A stretch of 64,000 nucleotides of DNA from Archegozetes longisetosus (lineage: Eukaryota; Arthropoda; Arachnida; Sarcoptiformes; Trhypochthoniidae), in NCBI GenBank assembly GCA_018873245.2, contig JAEMBT020000006.1, positions 11,411,855 to 11,475,854 on the forward strand, given 5' to 3'. The notes below the pieces were generated by a model. It was not told where the DNA came from. It did not search any database and saw only the letters and a list, made by a program, of their open reading frames with translations. Shown piece by piece: positions 38,169 to 44,722 of the stretch. Position numbers and translations under genes: made by a program. Position 1 is the stretch's first letter, and each line of letters starts with the position of its first letter.

Positions 38169-41100
38169 CATTAATGAACGCTGAAGAAAATCCAGACATC
38201 ATATGTGAATGAGGTGTTATCTTATCTTTTTTAGGTACTTTTGAAGTTCTCTGGAGATTACCACGAGAGAAGACAATCACTTCAAAGCTATTCAAAGCAA
38301 TTCCTGTATTGTTGAAAGTATAGCACTTCCCGACTGGTGTCAGAGTGTCATTAACATGCTCTTCAGCAGCCCAGGCATGAGCACAAACGACAAAATTACT
38401 ATTATTGGATGTGAGAGATGATCCCAAAAGCATTTTGTTTGTTACAGTATCATTCCGGTTCTTATATAGATATTTGGCTATCATTCAAGTTTACAAACAG
38501 TTATATCAATTCAAAAATCTCTAATCATTAAGTGAACGTGTCAAAAGTTGCAAAATATAAAAAATTTAGGACTATCTAACGATTCAGTCTAAGGTACAAG
38601 AAGTAGAAAGTTATTTATTCTCAAACAATTGAAGAGCGTAATGCAATAGAAAGGTATCTTGTTTTGGGACTAGTAATACTTAAAGGTCTAATAGGGCGGA
38701 TGAATCTGACGGTTGAGGGGTACTAAATAGGCGCAACCATAAAAAAACATGATAAAAACCGAGTGGCACATGCAATCGATAGTGTTTGACAAGATGAGTT
38801 GAACCATAATAAACTTTCGGAGCCACGCCCACCCGTTCATTAGTTACGCCCACTTTTAATTTTTTTAACCTTTAATTCATTTCTGAACTGACAGAGCGTC
38901 ATAAAAATCATATGACACCTGTAATTGATAGTACTCATTAAGACAAGTTGAACTATATCAAATTTTCAGAGACACACCCATCCTTGTCACTAGCTACGCC
39001 CACTTATACATATCATTATTTAAATTAATTTCTAAGTGCGAGGAGTAGTATACAATTCGCTTGACGCATGCAATCGTTAGTGCTTTTTGATACGAGTCAA
39101 ACTATACTAAATTTTTGGAGTCAAGTCCATCCATTTACTATCTCAACCTATTTTCACTATCCGAATCTTATTAACTTATTGTCATAACAGGGCCTCTATG
39201 ATGACACCACTGAGTTGGGAGATTCAGGCAGTTATTTCGTTTTTTAAAGATATTTATTTACGTCTTAATTTAAATCAGATTTATAAACAGTTTATTTGCA
39301 TCATAATACAATATAAAATTTATTTTTCAAATCTGTATGTGATTAAGAAATTCTTAGCTCCAAGAAATTTAGTATAGTTTGACTCGTATCAAAAAGCACT
39401 AACGATTGCATGTGTCAAGTGAATTGTATACTGCTCCTCCCACTTAGAAATGAATTAAAATAATAATATGTATAAGTGAGCGTAGCCAGTGAACGGATGG
39501 GCGTGTCTCTGAAAATTTGGTATGGCTCGACTTGTCTTAATGAGTACTTTCAATTACAGGTGTCATATGATTTTTATGACGCTCTGCATACTCGGAAATT
39601 AACTTTTAAAATACAAAAGTGGGCGTGGTTACTGAACAGGAGTGCGGCTGCCAAAATTTGGTATGGTTATACTTGCAACACAAAGCGCTACCGATCACAC
39701 GTGTCATATGGTTTTTATAATGCTCTTTCCACTCAGAAATGTATTGTAAAGAAAAAATTTAAAAGTGGGAGTGGCTAGTGAGCGGGTGGGCGTGGCTCCG
39801 AAAGTTTGGTATGGTTCGACTCCTCTTGTCAAACACCATCGATTGCATGTGCCACTCGATTATTATGACGTTTCTTTATGGTTGCGCCTATCTAGTACCC
39901 CTCAACCTATAAATACATTATATTAATATAATAGATGTCATAACAAACTATTTAAAATATTAGGAGTGACAGCTTTGTGCCTCTTTATTACAGTATTGAA
40001 GAACAGAGATATCTTTCTATTGGATTGTGACCTTCAATTTCTAATAACAAGTAATGGGAAATATTTTTCAAAAATCATCTCTCGATAATACAGTTAAGCC
40101 TCTCTAACTTGAAACTGCAGTTATGAGCCCTTTTTAAAATGTAAGAATACAAAGCATTAAATTCGCGAAAATATAGTTACATAAAATTAAAACCCATGAT
40201 CGGAATTAAATGAATATTTTCTTGTTTATTGGACTTCGAATAGTGTTCAAATCGATAATAATACCAATATTTGATCTGACCGCTATTTGCGGCAACACTG
40301 TTCCGAATACGTCGCGGCATAGATTCTACTAGTGTTTGACATGAATTCCTATTTCTGCAGGAACTTCTGTCCTGTCCTGTTTCTGGTCAGGAATTTACAG
40401 GAATGGGAAACGCTATCATAACTACAGGACAGGACAGGAATTCCTGTTCGATTCTAAATTCCTGTAAAATGAAAACTGGACATAAGTTTGACATAAATTC
40501 TTCATTACTCGGATATTGGGAACAAAATAGAAGTTCTTATCCCCGACTCTATCGGTTGGCTATTCGTTTGCTGTCTATCCCTGCGACCAACCTTCCAACC
40601 GAAAGGAGTTTCAGTGCCGCTGGTCTAACACTCACTGACCATTGTTCAAGACTTAGTTCATAGAACGTAAATGAATTGCTTTTTATTAGATCTAACTTTG
40701 ATTTGTATTAAATATGCATTCATTGATTGTATTTTCATTTGATTTCTTGAATAAATAATTTTTAAAACACATTGAATGTCAGGAAAACCGAAAAACCGGA
40801 CAGAAATGAAAATTTAGGGCTCAGGACGGAACAGGAATCGGTTTTGAGAATGCAGGATAGGACAGGAATTCCCTTTTAGTGCTTTGTCGATCACTAGATT
40901 CTAACGTATAAGTGCGTTTTATATACGTGCGTATTTAAGCCTCACAAAGTGAAGTCAGCTCCAAAAAAGTCAGTTTCACTTTAAACGCGCACTTTTCATG
41001 ACACATTATAAACATATGTAATTGAAACAAATTGTGATACTTTTGTTTAATGAAACTTAACATATAATTATCGATCATTAAGTTAAAACAAATTCAATTA

Positions 41101-43753
41101 AAATCCTTATTCCTCAAAATAACAAAGTGCCTCAAAGTAACACAAAAATTATATGTCATCTAGTGCGTATTTAAAGCGAATTTATTAGTGTTTCACTTTA
41201 AATACGTGCGTGTTTAAGACTATTTTTTGTGGTCCATAAAAAAGTTCAGTTTCGTTTTGAATACGCGCGTATTTAAAGCGCACTTATACGTTACAAAATA
41301 AGCCAGGAAATTGCAATTGAGTTCACTCCATATCTTAGCGATTTCTTGTTTCCAATCTTTCAAACTCTTTGAGTTTGTTCAAATACGAATCGTTCGATTC
41401 GTTCGCACGAATAATTCGGGTGAGAATTGATCAAATTTGATATTCGTATTCGCTCAGTGTTATCGAGTTTTGAGGGACAACTAATTCCTACTTCTCGTTT
41501 GACACCATAACGAGATTATTTTGTTAATAGTGCGATAAATTGTTGAAATATGCACTTTAGCCAATTCTTGAAGTGTCTTCGGATTCGTTATACCACTATC
41601 ATAAGTGATTTTGACTTTGTTTCTTGATTCAAATTGTTTATACACGTGCAAAAAATTATTGTTTTCAATAAAAAAATTTATGTTATCGTTAGCTCTTGAA
41701 TAAGCTTCAAAATGATATATAATATATAGTAGAACATAAATATAACTTAACAATGCTAAGTCAAAACAGTTCTCCCCTTTTCGCAAAATTAATGCTCAGT
41801 GCTTTAGTTTGAAAATAAGCTTGATTTTACTATGGATTTACTTTAGGTTGGTTCAATTCAGATGTCAGAGTCATGTTTCTTTGAATATTTAACATAAAAA
41901 TATGATATTTAAGGATTATATAATATACTCTCCTTCAAACTTAATGACATTTTTCAGCGTATTGAGGGGTGTTGTGCCAAGGGGAATCTTTAAGTTTGTC
42001 TTTAATAATTTCGTCATAAGGAACTTTTAGATCTACCTCATTAATAAATCTTTACCCTATAAGAGGCCTATTTATTGTCGTGATATCATCATAGTCACAA
42101 GAGTTCAAATAAGGACTATAAGGGAGGTGTTTCAACTCCTCCCACCTATGCCTCTGAACGAAGACTTTGATATTTTGATGTTAATGTGACCTTACATTAT
42201 CATGCAAGATGAGTGGGTGCCGAATCCGGTGTTTCTGTACGTAAGTAAGCATTACATTTTCCTGTAACTCGTTAAAATTTTGATTTCTGGGTAGGATTTG
42301 ATAATCTGTCACCTAATCCTTGCGAAAAACAACTATCATAATCACCTTCTTATTTACTATTTCTAGTCTGATATTTGTTGGCCTAAAATGAAATTATAAG
42401 GCATTTGCATTAATGCATATTTTAAAAAATTTTGATAAAATGTTAAACAGTCGCTCTGTAGGCTAACGCCATTCCCTTGAATGTGATGCATTGAGTGGAT
42501 CATAACTTTTTACCCATGTTTCGTCTATAGCAATAATCATATTAAACATATCAGGATCACTTGGATACTTTCAAGATATTCTGAACAAATATTAACTCGT
42601 AATTCTCTTTGTTAGAATGTAAGGCAGTGTGGTACCCATCGTACCACCACTTTATGTAATCCTAGTCTCTTTAAAAGCCTGACTATACTTGATTTGCTGA
42701 TACCTAAAAGATAAGCCAATTAACTCGATGTCTAACTACATTGTACTTCTAAAAGCTGTTTTAGTGCTTCTTCGTCTATTTCATCTGAAGCTCCACGCGA
42801 TCTTCCCCCCCCCCATCAGGCTCTTATTGACTTCTTTCATATTTAAATTGATTGTGAATTCTATAAACTTGTCTTTCATTGTAACTTTTTCGGCCAGCTA
42901 TTTTAGTTAGCATAATTTAAATTTCACGAGCAATGTTGCCCAGAAGCACATGACATTATATAAAATTTCTCTGGCCCGAAGAGGGTCAACGTTCGGGCCA
43001 CTTACAAAATGAAGTATTAGAAGCACTAATATTAAAAGCGAATGCATCACGAAGTAGCAATACTTAACTGCTTATAAATTTCATATAAACATTTTTACAA
43101 AATATCCAATCTAAAGGATATAATTCTGACGCCTGAATTGAACCTAATAAATACTTTAAAAAGGGGTTAACTACAGCTTTAAGTTAGAGAGATTAGTGAA
43201 AATACGGTATTAATTAGATCTTAATCTTTTTATACAGTTTCCGTTATCAAAAGAAAGAGCCCTCAAAATAAATGAAATTCGACTCTAAAACTAATAAAAG
43301 ATCAAAGATTCGACAGTTTGTAAAACAGACCTTGTTTAGCATCAATTTGATTGCAGATAACTTGCTTGACTGAATCACTTTCTTTCCATTGACAATGAAA
43401 CACAGCACCAGGTTTTTCAACGCTACCATACAGCTGTGAATTAAATCTCGGAGCGCCTATCATTACACTTTGCAGAATCGAAAATTAGTTTAATATTAAG
43501 TAAATGATCGACTTTCAATTGAATTTAAGCATTTTTGATATATTACAATATTTAACATGGAAACTTACTAATTTTCGTCATTCTCCTGATTAACACTGAG
43601 TGAATATCCAAAATACGATTCATAACTCTCTTCATTGGACTTTGAATTAAAGTCAGATTTTTTATAAGTGAAAGTTATTGGAAATTTAGTGTCGATGTTA
43701 TCAGATGATACAGTGGATAATGATATAAATAAATATAAATATAGATAAATCAT
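14944..43753 (-). CDS. Integrin alpha chain, 15 exons
   Basis: Cell-surface adhesion receptor subunit. Exons on minus: 43753-43569, 43467-43331, 38477-38170, 36680-36447, 36388-36152, 19075-18976, 18915-18812, 18748-18609, 18550-18229, 18169-18041, 17961-17504, 17441-17294, 15659-15579, 15507-15169, 15096-14944. They sum to 3,075 nt in one open frame, 1,024 residues, normal for the family. A signal peptide leads into beta-propeller repeats (IGAPRFNSQ, LGSPGY, IIGAPRN, IIGAPFYS) with cation loops DINNDKFDD, DINLDGYKD and TDFDKNGYSD. Cysteine-bearing stalk domains, a transmembrane helix (about 952-974) and cytoplasmic GFFRRKKR follow. There is no I-domain. Introns 2, 3 and 5 carry mobile elements; intron 5 holds the 17-kb provirus. 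A missing exon in the 1.6-kb intron 15660-17293 cannot be excluded. Confidence 0.93.
16090..16647. mobile_element. MITE with AAAGGAGGGGTA ends
   Basis: Terminal inverted repeats: AAAGGAGGGGTAGGAATAAG at the left and its inverse at the right, extending inward over the TTTGATCAAA segment. An inner hairpin pairs TTTGCCCATAGAGTCTCC (about 16404) with its inverse near 16480-16506. No coding capacity. Confidence 0.75.
16844..16947. mobile_element. Small palindromic MITE (104 bp)
   Basis: CATGTTACCCCAAAAGGGCT at the left is mirrored by the inverse ending GGGTAACATG at the right. About 22-bp arms, no coding. Confidence 0.7.
19175..19180. repeat. Left target-site duplication of the provirus
   Basis: GCCAAC immediately precedes the AGTAGTAG terminus and is repeated at 36146-36151. 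Six-base duplications are the rule for Polinton/Maverick integration. On the gene's strand it reads GTTGGC, the first six bases of the integrin intron. Confidence 0.93.
19181..19571 (+). repeat. Left terminal inverted repeat
   Basis: About 391 bp. It begins AGTAGTAGATATGTGCTTCT, passes through 15-18-bp tandem units built on TCTAGACCTGAGAGGGAT and GGAGCGCTCTAGACC (about 19202-19330), then unique sequence to ...CATAAAGAACAC. It is matched in inverse by 35743-36145. Its inner ~100 bases are an inverted copy of the end of the protease gene. Open frames across the tandem units are repeat artefacts. Confidence 0.93.
19572..19889 (+). other. AT-rich leader of the provirus
   Basis: No gene. Contains TATATAGT/ACTATATA-type short inverted motifs (19600-19720), which could be promoter or replication-related. 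The repeat-exon gene starts directly after it. Confidence 0.4.
19890..21936 (+). CDS. Spliced unknown protein with eight tandem repeat exons
   Basis: First gene of the provirus. Predicted exons: about 19890-20010 (starts MAARQVDLKKSYIKK), 20076-20213, 20283-20484, eight 75-nt exons (20550-20624, 20690-20764, 20830-20904, 20969-21043, 21109-21183, 21248-21322, 21387-21461, 21527-21601) and 21671-21936. Donors are mostly GTAAA/GTAAG, acceptors TTTAGCAG, and the frame stays open throughout. The N-terminus is a charged helical region (MYEEMESLWPEGLDGWMPDE); then comes a basic stretch (RRRKNKKKQ). Each repeat exon adds 25 residues such as GLANQRGTAGHSSLGGDG-NDELAST. The C-terminus is Ser/Lys-rich, ending REDVVDDE. 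GC content is above its neighbours. I recognise no family; DNA binding or host interaction would be guesses. Confidence 0.75.
20550..21601 (+). repeat. Tandem exon-intron array, 8 units of ~140 bp
   Basis: Unit starts at 20550, 20690, 20830, 20969, 21109, 21248, 21387 and 21527, spaced 139-140 bp. Each unit has a 75-bp exon plus a ~65-bp intron (GTAAAA...TTCTACTTCTTTAGCAG). The exons are phase 1 at both ends, so any number can be included or skipped in frame. Exon 3 ends with a diverged ninth copy. The last two units are the most diverged (ACAG to AATG end, TAGTAG acceptor). Confidence 0.95.
21937..22414 (+). other. AT-rich spacer
   Basis: No gene seen. Very AT-rich 3' flank of the repeat-exon gene with several AATAAA-like hexamers (for example near 22243), then the short leader of the next gene. 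Confidence 0.45.
22415..23800 (+). CDS. Unknown provirus protein, probably two exons
   Basis: The main exon is open from about 22898 to 23800 but lacks an ATG near its start. A small upstream exon (22415-22447, MANSKSSKPFE, donor GTATG) joins in phase 0 to the acceptor ATAATTAG at 22897, giving about 311 residues. That join is my inference; otherwise translation would start near 23021. The protein is mixed alpha/beta, with a cysteine pair C-N-G-C and a later C in the middle (RCNGCKEESLVYDEHDC) that could bind zinc. The C-terminus is helical and charged, ending NEKRPRI. A run with AATAAA follows near 23965. It sits between the repeat-exon gene and the polymerase. I do not recognise the family. 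Confidence 0.65.
23801..24085 (+). other. Intergenic spacer upstream of the polymerase
   Basis: AT-rich, with an AATAAA near 23965 for the preceding gene. The short GC-richer segment 24000-24080 before the polymerase start may be its promoter or leader; no specific motif was recognised. Confidence 0.4.
24086..27961 (+). pseudogene. polB: Protein-primed-type DNA polymerase B, frame-broken
   Basis: Replicates the element. The start MSLPGEFRIDWEIIDR matches the Polinton polymerase N-terminus. In order: N-terminal domain; cysteine/histidine zinc clusters (about 24900-25210); a 3'-5' exonuclease with Exo I FYDFES (25275 region), Exo II AHNSRGYDSQF and Exo III YCKSDVDIL (about 25940); a Vsr-like segment (FEFYGDLWHGC, TMWEC) usual in Polintons; polymerase motif A DFTSLYP (26615 region); motif B with KFGQ (about 27195); motif C YFDTDS (about 27465); and a proline run near the C-terminus. 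Total length of about 1,290 codons is normal. The frame changes near 24285, 24540, 25010, 25875, 26650 and 27520, with no in-frame stops between the breaks. As given it cannot make one protein; whether this is decay or assembly error is open. Confidence 0.93.
27990..28095 (+). repeat. GC-rich palindromic cluster between polB and IAP
   Basis: Serial short palindrome-like units: GGCATATGCC, TTCGGCAT, ATATGGCGAAGCCATA, TATGGCGTAGCCATA and ATACGGCTACGCCGTAT. Each can form a hairpin. It sits in the 3' end of one gene and upstream of the next; it could terminate or process transcripts, or be a local repeat expansion. Confidence 0.7.
28236..29213 (+). CDS. iap: Inhibitor of apoptosis, two BIR domains and RING
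   Basis: 325 residues, intact. BIR1 (about 16-80) has STFQSWN, AGFYY and the zinc set C-x2-C-x16-H-x6-C, but lacks the usual Gly-Trp before the Asp-Pro. BIR2 (about 175-250) has a complete set: SFRVNEWP, CAFCRCVIGGW, DPFEVH and C. A C3HC4 RING ends the protein (CKICFDNEVSVRF, CKHVVTC, CPICRS). BIR-RING proteins bind caspases or IAP antagonists and act as ubiquitin ligases, blocking host cell death; baculovirus IAPs have the same layout. The role here is inferred from domains. An AATAAA follows the stop (about 29227). Likely captured from a host; captured anti-apoptotic genes are known in large DNA viruses. Confidence 0.93.
   Translation: MSAEYIRHELLRHHSVRASTFQSWNHGNIDYHRLVSAGFYYESHRDEIICFSCNIRIPGSVSSTHPFLMHRSQSPNCPFLKGIDLSINRLALGSSPTPLAVSLAPSREIRNLEENFDSVVSCDLERPPTREIRRPHFSGNGSLQEIEAYYKSPIKIPATDRPNSIISIESFFQMMKNRNRRLESFRVNEWPLTAPHPEIMAEAGFFYCLLNDHVQCAFCRCVIGGWNRESDPFEVHREIFPQCQYIQQILSSDVQIIAEFENKRHESRNSITLESSLVCKICFDNEVSVRFNCKHVVTCKDCSVRLIHCPICRSLIKRRYDVILS
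29275..29973 (+). CDS. Packaging ATPase (A32/FtsK-HerA type)
   Basis: 232 residues, intact. Walker A at about 22-29 (GPSFSGKT), Walker B at about 98-103 (IIVIDDMM), then a conserved FFIVQNIFHQGK segment typical of Polinton and adintovirus ATPases. It is expected to drive genome packaging into the capsid. It lies 60 bp after the IAP stop. No break or odd residue is seen. Confidence 0.93.
   Translation: MNENINSKFLKFRHPFTCIVSGPSFSGKTILVRRILKNYKDSFEIDVKDKLKVIWCYGQYQNLYKESISDDVDVKYFDYLIKPEEVLLLKPHIIVIDDMMTEMTKSSEMSDLFTKGSHHLNVSVFFIVQNIFHQGKEMRNINLNSQYMILMKSFRNSSQIKHLEYQLFGEKTKTFQKIFADATSKPFSYLLIDLKPDTPDEFRFRTRITEEELPPELKIRTRFAPHYYVRKE
30059..30420 (+). pseudogene. Small basic core-like protein, one frame break
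   Basis: About 120 codons. The N-terminal two thirds are helical and basic (LKRHARVLKAL, ASKRKKLLSK). A frame change near 30320 separates them from a hydrophobic C-terminus (LPILIPAAAAALGHL) ending RKVMK. This arrangement matches the small Polinton/adintovirus protein compared with adenovirus core or cement proteins, which is likely virion-associated. The break falls in an A-run. Family naming is tentative. Confidence 0.7.
30422..31152 (+). pseudogene. Conserved Polinton protein upstream of integrase, one frame break
   Basis: Starts two bases after the preceding stop. About 240 codons. A disordered N-terminus is followed by a globular part (INAYDIVGRVRNKSGDF, LVALISHAMTDGK), a frame change near 30770, then LHEAKVEPELI and a long acidic and basic tail containing KRRRKTWETF. 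The globular core resembles the uncharacterised protein usually found before the integrase in Polintons (sometimes called PY or PX). Function unknown. Confidence 0.7.
31156..32145 (+). CDS. int: Retroviral-type integrase (rve)
   Basis: 329 residues, intact. The RNase-H-fold core carries the catalytic triad D (FQADLVDM, about residue 80), D (IQTDRGKEF, about 138) and E (VIERVNRTLK, about 174), with the SYNKRWHRSI segment typical of rve integrases. The C-terminal part (about 255-325) has the SH3-like pattern GTTVRKKYD...GYYPNWTDQTF seen in Polinton integrases. It should catalyse insertion with a 6-bp staggered cut, consistent with the duplication seen here. An obvious HHCC finger is not visible. 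Confidence 0.95.
   Translation: MDDFTEYLDKLYYDLKHPASYGSAETLFKFAKIKFPTLKLSDVNKWLSGQISYTLHRPARKNFVRNKIYVSHIDEQFQADLVDMQEFSRQNRGYKYLLTVIDCLSKYLWVFPLKSKSSTSIIECFKKIFRERKPMKIQTDRGKEFNNAEFKSFCQSMKVKYFTSQDVKIKCSVIERVNRTLKDKMFRYFTAQGTRNYIDILEDLVDSYNKRWHRSIKMRPIDVDESNERLVFQNLYGVKSLKEIYFKKQREKNQLNIGTTVRKKYDLSKFDRGYYPNWTDQTFTVAENLRKLGKAQYTIKDFKGSESDRRYYREELQPVSAGIAYRVEK
32189..32536 (+). CDS. Small membrane protein conserved in Polintons
   Basis: 115 residues from the ATG at 32189 (an upstream in-frame start overlapping the integrase end is less likely). Hydrophilic N-terminus, one hydrophobic helix (VIYLSQVIVILVVMVTSLYN), then LWTALLTSCLGYMLPNP, a motif that recurs in this position in Polintons. Probably a virion or membrane-active protein; function unknown. 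Its stop overlaps the next start as ATGA. Confidence 0.75.
   Translation: MDELSSEREFMDSSKRSLQIAREDVMKTENSEGFRQKNNIGWFTDCSTPTANEVIYLSQVIVILVVMVTSLYNLSMKKGDESLWTALLTSCLGYMLPNPKIKRNHSNHSDNHSPS
32533..33630 (+). pseudogene. Minor capsid (penton-like) protein, frame-broken
   Basis: Single jelly-roll vertex protein of the virion. The family's usual start is the Met at 32686 (MDTANDSFYIHLFSN, NTVANFVTKLP), followed by EWEVGLAEMSY and later IEIDIKDDIGETIPF and VTLHFRKR, all typical. The frame changes near 32798, 33110 and 33440. An in-frame extension from 32533 adds a hydrophobic helix (FALSIVLVFLIVKF), which would be unusual for this protein and may be a separate small product. Confidence 0.85.
33596..34063 (+). 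CDS. pVI/pX-like minor virion protein
   Basis: 155 residues, intact. Gly-rich start (YYVNQAGSGIAGYSG), then YQKGHGFFGRLLSGAVMPIL, an amphipathic segment followed by GKKALNTG and a strongly basic C-terminus (RKRKSARKR, KNVKRRKP). This is the Polinton protein compared with adenovirus pVI/pX: membrane-lytic or DNA-condensing, likely cut by the viral protease. It overlaps the end of the minor capsid frame, and its stop overlaps the next start (TAATG). Confidence 0.8.
   Translation: MGSNPFTTYYVNQAGSGIAGYSGVRYQKGHGFFGRLLSGAVMPILKYLGKKALNTGINIGTDLLQGDNFKTAMKKRLKNTGLDIAEDALEKVRNFRQSGSGRKRKSARKRISNIKNVKRRKPSLLQLRALAEGRKALEKRRIIKRNKKSKLSLFE
34063..35424 (+). CDS. mcp: Major capsid protein (double jelly-roll, hexon-like)
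   Basis: 453 residues, intact and of normal length. Polinton hallmarks: an N-terminal stretch ending in SGGHIEFVVP, the NNFMNSLWQQVDCFIGD segment, and KNPYYFHHYDLNFIACFQN near residues 330-345; C-terminal GTMRIEVHFKRPLPETINVLIYSEF. It forms the trimeric capsomers. Starts inside the preceding stop (TAATG) and ends directly before the protease ATG. Confidence 0.95.
   Translation: MSIVSEASPVVTLPELDLYALPAVQTSVESTIQTDHRPISALNSGGHIEFVVPTSANEYIIPKEILLNVQLRIILSKTDKSEVVANDWNNVSIVNNFMNSLWQQVDCFIGDTQITTSLQTYSIKSYIETMIGFSNDSKKSFLSGAGWFSDELWDTPHKPNTMRTKYIKHVSPSGVLPDKDREISTGRIYDLYGKLNLDIAFQGRAILGGCKIRIKLVPNPVEFYMMCSDDKIVPRTEFIEVSLNLSRARVSQDIVFAHHKALEITPARYPITRSPVTTTTINAGTLNTSLENVINGQLPRRCLIFFVSNESLNGSFKKNPYYFHHYDLNFIACFQNSIQYPRRGFQPDFDNGIYSREYLEFYRALNQISTDCHTTISLDEWVKGRTIFGFNFSPDQSDGCGIDSHISPINHGTMRIEVHFKRPLPETINVLIYSEFDNLITIPEDRNAILDFH
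35425..35849 (+). pseudogene. Adenain-like cysteine protease, one frame break
   Basis: About 140 codons from the ATG that directly follows the capsid stop. Catalytic His (GEHWVAM), Asp (EYFDSYG) and Cys (TCGHYCVLY) are all present and correctly ordered for the Polinton maturation protease. The frame changes in an A-run near 35518, after ~30 residues. The last ~35 codons lie inside the right terminal inverted repeat. An AATAAA follows (about 35869). Confidence 0.88.
35743..36145 (-). repeat. Right terminal inverted repeat
   Basis: About 403 bp, the inverse of 19181-19571, ending ...CACATATCTACTACT. Its tandem-unit section (about 35985-36125) has a different copy order from the left arm: three GGAGCGCTCTAGACC blocks instead of two. 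Confidence 0.93.
36146..36151. repeat. Right target-site duplication
   Basis: GCCAAC, identical to 19175-19180, directly after the right terminus. On minus it is GTTGGC immediately after integrin exon 5 (...AATAAG), that is, the functional splice donor. Confidence 0.93.
36791..38078 (+). mobile_element. Mariner-type transposon with decayed transposase
   Basis: Lies in integrin intron 3. Terminal inverted repeats: TATCGGAACAGGAATTGAAG at the left, matched by the inverse ending CCATTCCGATA at the right. The transposase reads + from about 36940: a helix-turn-helix region (KSERTIYWIISNYKKRL, YGCDRKTIKW), then after a frame change DDE-domain landmarks FVIDDEKY, MFWIAISKYGFSKP, FWPDKASAHYG and IEDFW, implying a D,D,D triad. 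At least three frame changes and two stops make it inactive. Its right end is about 90 bp from integrin exon 3. Confidence 0.85.
38101..38165. repeat. (TA)n(GA)n microsatellite
   Basis: A TA run of about 38 bases followed by a GA run of about 27, directly downstream of the integrin exon 3 donor and beside the mariner end. Confidence 0.95.
38711..39907. mobile_element. Foldback element of CCACGCCCAC repeats
   Basis: GGTTGAGGGGTACTAAATAG at the left end is mirrored by the inverse CTAGTACCCCTCAACC at the right. The arms (about 38711-39180 and 39340-39907) are inverted copies made of sub-repeats containing GCAATCGATAGT, GAGCCACGCCCACCC and similar. Lies in integrin intron 2. No coding. Confidence 0.8.
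40330..40885 (+). mobile_element. hAT-type transposon remnant
   Basis: The frame 40484-40663 encodes a hAT C-terminal dimerisation domain: LLGYWEQNRSSYPRLYRLA, LSIPATNLPTERSFSAAG, LTLTDHCSRL. Flanks are rich in AGGACAGGAATTCC in both orientations (40345-40455 and about 40855-40875), probably sub-terminal repeats. The rest of the transposase is missing. Confidence 0.75.
40902..41293. mobile_element. MITE with TAACGTATAAGTGCG ends
   Basis: TAACGTATAAGTGCG at the left and CGCACTTATACGTTA at the right are perfect inverses, followed inward by ACGTGCGTATTTAA-type repeats on both sides. TA ends fit a mariner-type target duplication. No coding. Confidence 0.8.
41480..41610 (-). pseudogene. Transposase helix-turn-helix fragment
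   Basis: Minus frame with SGITNPKTLQELAKVHISTIYRTI, here cited only by its ends (SGITNPKT and STIYRTINK). It resembles the N-terminal DNA-binding region of Tc1/mariner-type transposases; nothing else of the gene is seen nearby. Confidence 0.45.
41930..42900 (-). pseudogene. Decayed mariner transposase
   Basis: On minus, landmarks in order: an HTH with LLGISKSSIVRLLKRLG (near 42670), DETWVKSYDPLNASHSREW (near 42500), HPLILHDNVRSH (near 42205) and HLPYSPYLNSCDYD (near 42140), a classic mariner layout. Frame changes and stops separate them, so it is inactive. It lies in integrin intron 2. Confidence 0.8.
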
Positions 43754-44722
43754 TTTAATTATGATATGACTAGAAACAACATTAACATTATTTTATTCAC
43801 TTAACATAAAAGGATGTGAAAACTTCCTTTACTAGTATTATATAATAATCTTTCTGTTTCCTGTTAGTCATTGTTCTAAAGGAATACTTATTTAAAAGTT
43901 TAAAATATTGTATAAATCAACATCTTGTGATATTTCATCTAAGTTGAAAATTTTTCTTTATTTTTTCTTAATACTTATAAATTGAAACAATTAATGAAAG
44001 CTCGACAAATTATATAAAATCAACTTTACACAATTTAATTCTCTGTAGACACCAAATTTTAAGTTCAGTAATATTTGAATCTAATAAATTCATTTTGTAT
44101 TAAGATATTGAAAGACAACTTTGAAAGAATACAATAAGTCATATTAAAAATAAATCATTAAGAGATTTTTCTATTATAATCGATTTAAGTTCTCTGAATA
44201 TGCTGGTATAATCCGAAAATTCTATCTATAGAATAGAATAATAGCGAAATAATGAGTTAAGCGCAACATTTTGTAAGAATATCTTCGGTTTAATTCAACG
44301 TTTTCATAATCTGCAAATAAGTACTTGAATTTCATGATTCAATGCGCAAGTATTTTGACAAAAGGAAGATAAATATACTGCAAAATATAGAGAAATCTAT
44401 AGATACACTCTGAAAAAATTTTATTCATATGTCTTCAAATAGACGTTGGTACTACTCAAAAACCACGCAAAGCTGAGATGATTCTAAGTCTAATTATAGA
44501 TATGCAAAAGGCTTGTAGACATACATATGCCCTAAACTAACTATTCGCAATTCCAAAATAAAACTTGTAAGAATATTTCCTAGAAATATTTATCAGGTAA
44601 GACATTTGAACGGATAAAGATATACAATCATCTTATTTCAAACTTAGAGTTAGATATTAGATTTGACATAACTTTAGAATTACTTCAAACATACAAATAG
44701 CTAGTTTAAGACATATGTATAT

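Larger units (their letters stand above)
40090..43199. mobile_element. Segment bounded by Tigger-like inverted ends
   Basis: ACAGTTAAGCCTCTCTAACT at 40090 and an imperfect inverse ending GTTAGAGAGATTAG at 43199 bracket 3.1 kb of nested elements in integrin intron 2. CTCTCTAACTT ends are typical of pogo/Tigger-type elements. That the two ends belong to one insertion is inference. A similar short pair lies at 50897-51031. Confidence 0.45.

Noticed and set aside
42728..42910. Plus-strand 60-codon frame
   Set aside because: It overlaps the minus-strand mariner remnant, which has clear motifs.
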